In this document: piece by piece, positions 58,772 through 64,000 of the stretch
Layout of the letters: every line of letters begins with the position of its first letter
Position numbering within the stretch: position 1 is the stretch's first letter
NCBI RefSeq assembly: GCF_902729355.1
Contig: NZ_CACVCC010000011.1
Coordinates: 1 to 64,000, forward strand
Direction of reading: 5' to 3'
From: Streptococcus sp. S784/96/1
Lineage (GTDB): Bacteria; Bacillota; Bacilli; Lactobacillales; Streptococcaceae
DNA length: 64,000 nucleotides
The notes under the pieces: generated by a model
Told to the model about the DNA's origin: nothing
Databases searched by the model: none
Seen by the model: only the letters and a program-made list of their open reading frames with translations
Program-made: the position numbers and the translations under genes

Positions 58772-59502
58772 TTCCCCTCCCCCTTACGGAATTGTCTAGG
58801 TGTCACTCCAACGACTTGCTTAAAGCGCTGCGAAAAATAATTCATGTCCCAAAAACCAACACTCTCTGCCACTTCATAAATTTTTAATTCTGTCGTCAGC
58901 AATAATAATCTTGCCTGACGCATACGCTCTTGAATGAGGTAATCTTGAAAAGTCATTCCTAATTCTTTTTTGATACGCACGCTCAGATGATTAGGGCTAA
59001 AGCCCAGCTCTTCCGCTAACTGTTTCAAAGAGAAATCACTTTCTCCCAAGTGTTTTTCAATACGTTTTTTCAAATCACTAGCTTCATCATGAACAATATA
59101 GGTCTCTACTTGATGTCTTTTCTGCTCTGCTTGTAATTTTTCAAGAACACTTACCAACATCTTTTCAACATCTTCTTTACTAAAGGGTTTTAAGAGGTAA
59201 TCCTCCACTCCAAGTTTAACAGCCGATAAAGCATAATCAAACTCATTATAACCAGTCAAAAAAACAACATGACAAGAAGGGTGTTTTTCTTTAATCGCTT
59301 GAGCCAACTGAATCCCATTCATCTTAGGCATGTTGATATCTGTCAGGACAATGTCAAAAGGCTCCGCTTGAAATAATTCCCAAGCCTTACGTCCATTTTC
59401 AGCTTCAACTACACGATCAATCTGAAAAGACTTGAAATCAATGAGTGAACAAATCCCCTGACGGACTAAATACTCATCTTCTACAATTAAAATTGAATAC
59501 AT
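58768..59502 (-). CDS. YesN-type response regulator
   Basis: The 244-residue regulator has an N-terminal receiver domain with the acidic pair in ILIVEDEYLV, the phosphorylation aspartate in DIVLTDINMPKMNG (near residue 54), and YLLKPFSKED. A C-terminal AraC-type double helix-turn-helix (about 145-242) contains FSLKQLAEELGFSPNHLSVRIKKELG and YEVAESVGFWDMNYFSQRFKQVVGVTPRQFRKG. All parts are intact. It overlaps the broken kinase by 4 bases and follows msrAB. It probably controls the upstream repair genes or a nearby surface protein, but its own kinase is gone. Confidence 0.9.
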   Translation of the reverse strand: MYSILIVEDEYLVRQGICSLIDFKSFQIDRVVEAENGRKAWELFQAEPFDIVLTDINMPKMNGIQLAQAIKEKHPSCHVVFLTGYNEFDYALSAVKLGVEDYLLKPFSKEDVEKMLVSVLEKLQAEQKRHQVETYIVHDEASDLKKRIEKHLGESDFSLKQLAEELGFSPNHLSVRIKKELGMTFQDYLIQERMRQARLLLLTTELKIYEVAESVGFWDMNYFSQRFKQVVGVTPRQFRKGEGK

Positions 59503-59634
59503 CTTTACCTCACATAAAGTATCTTAGCCATAACTCTTAAACCAATTTATTTTATCATAGTTTTATTAAGATAATATAAAGAAAAGGAGCTGTTTAATGT
59601 TCAACCCCTTTCTAATAGATAGCACTCTCTTAAC

Positions 59635-60738
59635 TTATTCAACGTAGTCTAGTAAGTAACCGTAGCCATTTTTTTCCATTTCTGCTTTAGGAATAAATCG
59701 AATAGACAAGCTGTTGATACAGTAGCGAAGACCTCCCTTGTCCTCTGGACCATCTGTAAAGACATGCCCCAAGTGAGAGTCACCCACACGGCTACGTACT
59801 TCTGTACGTGTCATGTTAAAACTCGTATCTTCCTTATAAACCATCACATCAGGACTGATCGGGCGAGAAAAACTTGGCCACCCACAACCTGATTCGAACT
59901 TATCTCTTGATGAAAAGAGGGGTTCACCTGTTACCACATCAACATAGATACCTGATTCAAATTGGTCCCAGTAACGATTTGAAAAGGCGCGTTCTGTCCC
60001 ATTTTTCTGGGTTACATTATATTCTTCAGCACTTAATAAGGTTTTCAATTCTTCGTCACTAGGCTTATGGTATAAGGTGTCATCAATCACTGGATAAGCT
60101 GCCGCATTCACGTTGATATGACAATAGCCATTCGGATTTTTTGCTAAATAATCTTGATGGTAATCCTCAGCTAAAATATAGTGTTTCAAAGGTTCTTTCT
60201 CAATCGCAATGGGTTTATCATACTTCTTAGCCAATTCAGCTAAAGCTTTTTCGATAATTGGTAAATCCTGCTCATCGGTGTAATAAATACCGGTTCGATA
60301 TTGGGCACCTACATCGTTGCCCTGCTTATTGACACTCGTAGGATTGATGATACGAAAATAATGAAGTAATAAATCACGTAAAGAAATGCGACTCTTATCG
60401 TACTGAACATGAACCGTTTCAGCATGACCTGTTTGGCCAATGAGCTTATAGTTGGTCGTCTCACTCTTTCCATTCGCATAACCAACAGTGACATCAACCA
60501 CACCATCCACACGCGCAAAATATTCTTCAACGCCCCAGAAACACCCTCCTGCTAGATAAATATCTTTCAGATTTTCCGGTGCAACAGGTTTTACTTTTTG
60601 AGCCATTTTCTCCACTTTTGGAAGAGTCATCTCTGATTTTGACATTGTTTTCGTATTTCCTTTCGTCTGAAGCGTTAGATAACCTAGGATAAGGATAATG
60701 ACCAGTGCTAAACTGGCAAGTAACTGTTTAAGTACCAT
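59635..60738 (-). CDS. msrAB: Membrane-anchored fused methionine sulfoxide reductase MsrAB
   Basis: The ATG at 60738 ([21 protein letters not shown]) follows AAGGAG by 9 bases; a GTG 18 bases before is rejected. The 367-residue protein has an uncut signal anchor (about 5-24), then MsrA (about 55-205; catalytic [27 protein letters not shown] with Cys66) for the S-sulfoxide, and MsrB (about 225-360; [27 protein letters not shown] and [15 protein letters not shown] with the catalytic cysteine) for the R-sulfoxide. It therefore repairs oxidised methionine outside the cell. Electrons come from CcdA through the Etrx thioredoxin encoded just upstream. The same arrangement is known in S. pneumoniae. 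Confidence 0.96.
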   Translation of the reverse strand: MVLKQLLASLALVIILILGYLTLQTKGNTKTMSKSEMTLPKVEKMAQKVKPVAPENLKDIYLAGGCFWGVEEYFARVDGVVDVTVGYANGKSETTNYKLIGQTGHAETVHVQYDKSRISLRDLLLHYFRIINPTSVNKQGNDVGAQYRTGIYYTDEQDLPIIEKALAELAKKYDKPIAIEKEPLKHYILAEDYHQDYLAKNPNGYCHINVNAAAYPVIDDTLYHKPSDEELKTLLSAEEYNVTQKNGTERAFSNRYWDQFESGIYVDVVTGEPLFSSRDKFESGCGWPSFSRPISPDVMVYKEDTSFNMTRTEVRSRVGDSHLGHVFTDGPEDKGGLRYCINSLSIRFIPKAEMEKNGYGYLLDYVE

Positions 60739-60771
60739 ATGGGATAACTCCTTCACTGATTATAGATAGCA

Positions 60772-61335
60772 TTACAAATTTGCTAATTGTTCCAAAATGT
60801 CATCAGATTCTAAATGACCGGGTTGGGTCTTGACAAATTCTCCCATTTCATTGATAAAACTGGATGTTGGGTAAACCCTTACACCTTGTTCAGAAATAAG
60901 CGTGCCATCAGGATCAAGAAGAACTGGTAAATGCTTATAACCAAGTTCCTTGTACCATTTTTTGAAGTCTTCTGTGGATTGTTCTCCCTTATGATCAGGA
61001 GATACCACTGATAGAATGACCGTATCTTCTGGTGCCTCTTTAGCAAGCTGATCTAATTCTTCAAGACCTGCTAAACAGATTGGACACCAAGAGGCCCAGT
61101 ATTTAAGATAAACTTTTTTTCCTTTATAATCTGACAAGTGGTAAGTCTTTCCATCAATACCGGTCAATTGAAAATCCATACCTTCTGCAACAGTTTTCTG
61201 AGACTTATCTGACTGTGTAGCCATTGTTTTAGACATTTTAGCACCATTTTCGTCGCCCTTACCTGACTGTGTCGAGCAGGCAGTCATGACACCTGCACAC
61301 GCAACTACGGTTGCTAGTAACTGTAATTTCTTCAT
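60772..61335 (-). CDS. etrx: Surface thioredoxin-like lipoprotein Etrx (TlpA family)
   Basis: The 187-residue protein has a lipoprotein signal (MKKLQLLATVVACAGVMTACST, cysteine near residue 20), a polar linker, and a TlpA/ResA-type thioredoxin domain (about 50-187). It contains DFQLTGIDGKTYHLSDYKGKKVYLKYWASWCPICLAGLEEL with the redox CPIC (C86 and C89 by rough count), the cis-proline region YPTSSFINEMG, and LSVVSPDHKGEQ. It carries electrons from CcdA to MsrAB, as Etrx1/Etrx2 do in S. pneumoniae. The pneumococcal Etrx active site is similar but not identical. It is 34 bases before msrAB. Confidence 0.93.
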   Translation of the reverse strand: MKKLQLLATVVACAGVMTACSTQSGKGDENGAKMSKTMATQSDKSQKTVAEGMDFQLTGIDGKTYHLSDYKGKKVYLKYWASWCPICLAGLEELDQLAKEAPEDTVILSVVSPDHKGEQSTEDFKKWYKELGYKHLPVLLDPDGTLISEQGVRVYPTSSFINEMGEFVKTQPGHLESDDILEQLANL

Positions 61336-61397
61336 TTCTTCCTCCTCCTTTGAGTCAAGATTTTCTAACTTGTCATGTCGTTCTTTTATGATAAGGC

Positions 61398-61715
61398 TTA
61401 TTTCTTGCCATCCATCATTTTGTCTTCTGACATCTTCTCGTCGTCCATCATTTTGTCTTCTGACATCTTCTCGTCGTCCATCATTTTGTCTTCTGACATT
61501 TTCTTGTCGTCCATCATTTTGTCTTCTGACATTTTATCGTCGTCCATCATTTTATCTTCCGACATTTTCTTGTCATCCATCATTTTATCTGATTTTTCCA
61601 TCATCGTGGTCTCAGCTTTTTTATCTTCCATCTTTTTTGTTGTCGAACAAGCTGTTAATAGACCTGTTGAGATAAGTAATAGTGCCATTGCTGTAAGTGT
61701 TTTTGTTGATTTCAT
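61398..61715 (-). CDS. Methionine-rich repeat lipoprotein
   Basis: The 105-residue product has a clear lipoprotein signal (MKSTKTLTAMALLLISTGLLTACST, cysteine 23). The mature part has about 83 residues, of which 20 are Met, and nearly all others are Lys, Asp, Glu or Ser. The core is an 11-residue unit of the form KMSEDKMMDDx repeated five times, with no hydrophobic core, so it should be extended and exposed. It lies between ccdA (21 bases upstream) and etrx (62 bases downstream), in the same operon as MsrAB. It resembles MXKDX-repeat proteins of other bacteria. My inference is a sacrificial methionine sink regenerated by MsrAB; a metal-binding role is the alternative. Confidence 0.88.
   Translation of the reverse strand: MKSTKTLTAMALLLISTGLLTACSTTKKMEDKKAETTMMEKSDKMMDDKKMSEDKMMDDDKMSEDKMMDDKKMSEDKMMDDEKMSEDKMMDDEKMSEDKMMDGKK
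61411..61575. repeat. Five tandem 33-base repeats in the lipoprotein gene
   Basis: Units start at 61411, 61444, 61477, 61510 and 61543, each beginning TCCATCATTTT, with a partial sixth from 61576. The first two are identical, the others differ at a few third positions. Unit length is a multiple of three, so copy number can change without breaking the frame. Confidence 0.95.
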
Positions 61716-61736
61716 GTGTGTTCTCCTTTTATACGT

Positions 61737-62453
61737 TTAAAATAATGTTTCAAAAAATGCTGTAATGGTATCAACTTTTCCAAGCATCAGAATGATTCCC
61801 ATAATAATGATGAGTGCTCCGCCCATTTTTTTCATCCGTAACATATGAGGCTTGAGTTTGGCAAAATAGCGCATTACTACTGTTGTAGAAAGGCTGAGCA
61901 GTAAAAATGGTAGAGATAATCCTAAAGTATAAATCAGTAATAACAGTCCTCCTTGTAATGAATTACCACCACCAGAAGCCGCAAGCCCTAAAACAGACCC
62001 TAAAATGGGACCGACACAAGGTGTCCAACCAAAACTAAAGGTTAATCCTAATAGAAAGGCAGACCATGCTCCTTTTTTATCTTGAATGGAAAATTGCAAT
62101 TTCTTTTGCTTTTGCAAAAAGGCAATTGTCAGTAAATCCATCTGATGCAATCCTAAGAGCAACATGATAGCTCCCATAATGATTCGAAAAATTGGACTAT
62201 TTAAAACTTGACCCAGACTTGCTGCACCAAACCCTAAAATAAGAAAAACTGACGACAACCCAAACATAAAGCTGAGAGTTTTGGTAAGACTGTACCAGTT
62301 AAAGGTCATCCCCAAAAAACTCACCTCTTTTTCTTTACTAGAGTCTAGCAAAATCCCCATATATACTGGAAGTAAGGGGAAAATACAGGGAGAGAAAAAT
62401 GAAAGTAACCCTGCAATAAAAACAGATAAGGAAAATAAAATCATTCCTTCCAT
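61737..62453 (-). CDS. ccdA: Thiol-disulfide electron carrier CcdA
   Basis: The 238-residue membrane protein of the CcdA/DsbD-beta family has six segments and moves electrons from cytoplasmic thioredoxin to the outside. Its two essential cysteines are in FFSPCIFPLLPVYMG (near residue 24) and in FGWTPCVGPILGSVLG (near residue 140). It starts MEGMILFSLSVFIAGLLSF. It is the first gene of the operon with the Met-rich lipoprotein, etrx and msrAB, after a terminator that separates it from the Nudix gene. Confidence 0.95.
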   Translation of the reverse strand: MEGMILFSLSVFIAGLLSFFSPCIFPLLPVYMGILLDSSKEKEVSFLGMTFNWYSLTKTLSFMFGLSSVFLILGFGAASLGQVLNSPIFRIIMGAIMLLLGLHQMDLLTIAFLQKQKKLQFSIQDKKGAWSAFLLGLTFSFGWTPCVGPILGSVLGLAASGGGNSLQGGLLLLIYTLGLSLPFLLLSLSTTVVMRYFAKLKPHMLRMKKMGGALIIIMGIILMLGKVDTITAFFETLF

Positions 62454-62488
62454 GTCAACACCTCTTTCTTAATTTGTACATTAAGTAT

Positions 62489-62517
62489 AAAAAAAATCCA
62501 TGCTAAAAAACATGGAT
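62489..62517 (-). terminator. Terminator between the Nudix gene and ccdA
   Basis: ATCCATG pairs with CATGGAT around 8 bases and is followed on the minus strand by T8. The ccdA promoter must lie within or just after it; TATACT is nearby. Confidence 0.75.
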
Positions 62518-62620
62518 ATTGCTATGTAAAAACTTGACTTTGATACGATGGTTTGAAAGGACAATGGTTATTCAATCTGATAACTAAAAACCGAGCAGAG
62601 TCTAACTTTTTAGCTAGTTA

Positions 62621-63097
62621 TCAATGCCCTAAGGCAAAGCTATTAGTAAAATACTCCTCCAACATGAGGCGGTGTTTGGCAGACACCGATTCGAGTTGTG
62701 CGATTTCATCACGTGAGAAAAATTGCAATCGCAGTGTTTCTTCATTTTGAAAGTTTTCAATTTTTATTTCCGAGACTGCTTTTAATTCATAGATAAAAAC
62801 AATCGTCTGCACCTTGTCACCATTTGGATAGATTTCTTCAAAGTTGGTGTAGACATTTAGCAACCGAATCGCTTCTACTGCAATCCCTGTTTCTTCTAGG
62901 AACTCTCGTTTAGCTGTATCTAATGAACTCTCTCCCAATTCCATTGTGCCACCGGGAATTGCCCATGTTTTCTTATCCCCACGCAACTGCATAAGGACCT
63001 TACCCTCATCGTTGGCCAAAATGCCACCAGCAAAATTGAGAATAATCTTATCGTGCCCTACTTTTGAACGAATGTAGGAAATATAATCTTGGTTCAT
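62621..63097 (-). CDS. Nudix hydrolase
   Basis: The 158-residue protein has a complete Nudix box, GGTMELGESSLDTAKREFLEETGI (near residues 49-72, with RE-x-x-EE), after LMQLRGDKKTWAIPG. These enzymes hydrolyse nucleoside diphosphate compounds such as oxidised nucleotides, ADP-ribose or sugar nucleotides. The substrate cannot be read. The beginning YISYIRSKVGHDKIILNFAGGILAN is like the common streptococcal MutT-like proteins. It starts one base after the end of the kinase-like gene and ends before the terminator at 62489. Confidence 0.88.
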   Translation of the reverse strand: MNQDYISYIRSKVGHDKIILNFAGGILANDEGKVLMQLRGDKKTWAIPGGTMELGESSLDTAKREFLEETGIAVEAIRLLNVYTNFEEIYPNGDKVQTIVFIYELKAVSEIKIENFQNEETLRLQFFSRDEIAQLESVSAKHRLMLEEYFTNSFALGH

Positions 63098-63098
63098 G

Positions 63099-63701
63099 TT
63101 ATAGATTACCTTTCTTTAAATAGGGTTGACACCATGTCAGTACGGCTTTTTCAACTTCTTCTTTACTCAAATTATCCACATCAAGAAAGTCAACATTATC
63201 TTTTTGTAATAGCCACTCTTTTTTCAAAGGTAACATTTCCTTAGTATAATGTTCAAAAAAACCTCTCTGACGTGTTGCATCCTTCTTTCTACGAGCTCTC
63301 AGAGTATCAATGGAAGCTTCTAAAAATAAGATACCATCTGGAACGCACTGCCTTATCTGACTTAGTTCTGTTTCTAGCTCTTTTTCGACATTCCATGATT
63401 TACCAATAGAGTTTGGATAGTATAGGGTATGAAACTCAATCTCCTCAGGTCCATAATCCATCAAAACAAAAGGGTGCTTCTTTGCTTTTTCCCAACGTTC
63501 TATTTCTTTTTGAAGCCAGAGTCGTTGAATCTTAATATAGTCTTCAAAAAGATTTTTATCCAAATTCCGCCTCCTAATCTCTTCAATAACATCACGATTA
63601 TCTTCATTGATAATTGAGATAAAGGGGAAGTGTTTTTTTATGGCATTGACGACTGTTGTTTTGCCAACTGCCATCCCGCCTTGAATAACTAAAATGGTCA
63701 T
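63099..63701 (-). CDS. P-loop nucleotide kinase-like protein
   Basis: The second of two adjacent ATG codons (63701) is preferred because GGAGG is too close to the first. The 200-residue protein has Walker A IQGGMAVGKTTVVNAI (near residues 6-21), DYGPEEIEFHTLYYP in the substrate region, a Walker B-like GILFLEASIDTLRARRKKDATRQRG with a basic lid, and an all-helical end. It looks like a small nucleoside- or nucleotide-kinase of the AAA_17/AAA_18 type. The substrate is unknown. Its neighbour is a Nudix hydrolase with 1-base spacing, which suggests a shared nucleotide pathway. Confidence 0.8.
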   Translation of the reverse strand: MTILVIQGGMAVGKTTVVNAIKKHFPFISIINEDNRDVIEEIRRRNLDKNLFEDYIKIQRLWLQKEIERWEKAKKHPFVLMDYGPEEIEFHTLYYPNSIGKSWNVEKELETELSQIRQCVPDGILFLEASIDTLRARRKKDATRQRGFFEHYTKEMLPLKKEWLLQKDNVDFLDVDNLSKEEVEKAVLTWCQPYLKKGNL

Positions 63702-63769
63702 CATGCCTCCATAAATTCAAGTTTAGGTTAAAATGTCTTATCCGTAGGTTGCTTCACTCTCTTAGTTAA

Positions 63770-63788
63770 AAAGGTCCACTGGACCTTT
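63770..63788 (-). terminator. era terminator
   Basis: AAAGGTCC pairs perfectly with GGACCTTT around three bases, next to the era stop. Confidence 0.75.
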
Positions 63789-64000
63789 CTAGTACTCTTT
63801 CTCATTGTAGCCAAAATCGGCGAGGTCGAGTTTTTTGTCTCGCCAGTTTTTCTTGACTTTGACCCAAGTTTCAAGGTAAACTTTGTCACCAAGCATGATT
63901 TCGATATCACGACGTGCCATTGTACCAATCTTCTTGAGCATGGCACCTTGCTTACCAATGATGATACCTTTTTGGCTATCACGTTCTACCATGATAGTTG
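63789..64000 (-). CDS. era: GTPase Era, C-terminal part (cut by window edge)
   Basis: About 70 residues of the C-terminus are inside the window, ending at the TAG at 63789. They read [66 protein letters not shown]. This is the KH domain of Era, with the GxxGxxG-type loop GKQGAMLKK, which binds the 3' end of 16S rRNA during 30S assembly. The GTPase domain lies beyond the right edge. era near mutM and coaE is usual in streptococci. Confidence 0.93.
   Translation of the reverse strand, partial: TIMVERDSQKGIIIGKQGAMLKKIGTMARRDIEIMLGDKVYLETWVKVKKNWRDKKLDLADFGYNEKEY

Noticed and set aside
61286-61740. Plus-strand frames with repeated PSFCLLTSSRR or SSIILSSDIF units
   Set aside because: They are antisense readings of the 33-base repeats in the Met-rich lipoprotein gene, which has a signal peptide, lipobox and operon position on the other strand.

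Overview
The window is a piece of a Streptococcus chromosome. The evidence is the type II-A CRISPR-Cas9 locus with an S. mutans-like tracrRNA, the block era / mutM / coaE / pmrA / rpmG / secG / rnr / smpB, a YSIRK-type surface nuclease like SpnA/SsnA, a preQ1-II riboswitch in front of queT, a pneumococcus-like ccdA-etrx-msrAB-yesN-yesM locus, low GC and AAGGAG ribosome sites. The species cannot be fixed from sequence reading alone; the Cas9 and tracrRNA resemble those of S. mutans and S. macacae. Apart from decayed transposons and a decayed group II intron, the window is mostly ordinary housekeeping DNA.

Layout. 1-1.44 kb: broken IS30 transposase and a broken luciferase-like oxidoreductase. 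1.6-15.9 kb: small metabolic and repair genes (DUF3977, ASCH, SDR, DUF2829, ArsC-like, ogt, GNAT, cutC, pyrC, TPR protein, ung, rarD, thrB, hom, polysaccharide deacetylase, gor, DUF2798, GNAT, plsY). 15.9-16.7 kb: hairpin repeats and an IS1182 remnant. 16.8-24.9 kb: complete CRISPR locus with 18 repeats, a leader, a hicAB toxin-antitoxin pair whose toxin is frameshifted, csn2, cas2, cas1, cas9 and a divergent tracrRNA. 25-33.7 kb: nagB with a NagR-type operator, queA, DUF3165, typA, ftsY, two HAD phosphatases and two unknowns. 33.8-41.4 kb: surface nuclease, comEC, comEA, a 44-residue membrane peptide, plsC. 41.4-46.9 kb: a fused TrmN6/GIY-YIG gene, a dead group II intron sitting behind the queT terminator, queT with its preQ1-II riboswitch, a lipoprotein and a GtrA protein. 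47-57.3 kb: smpB, rnr, secG, rpmG, pmrA, a HerA-like ATPase, an ABC exporter pair, coaE, mutM. 57.4-62.5 kb: extracellular methionine-sulfoxide repair operon with a broken sensor kinase. 62.6-64 kb: Nudix, a P-loop kinase and the 3' end of era.

The most interesting parts. (1) The surface oxidative-repair operon ccdA - methionine-rich lipoprotein - etrx - msrAB - yesN - yesM(broken). The second gene encodes a lipoprotein whose mature part is about one quarter methionine in 11-residue repeats. Placed between the electron donor CcdA/Etrx and the methionine sulfoxide reductase MsrAB, it looks like a regenerable oxidant sink. (2) A Cas9 whose PAM-contacting pair is Q1325/Q1327 in place of the two arginines of S. 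pyogenes Cas9, in a C-terminal domain like that of S. macacae Cas9, which predicts an adenine-rich (NAA) PAM. (3) A hicAB module lying between csn2 and the CRISPR leader, with the toxin inactivated by a one-base frameshift just before its catalytic histidine.
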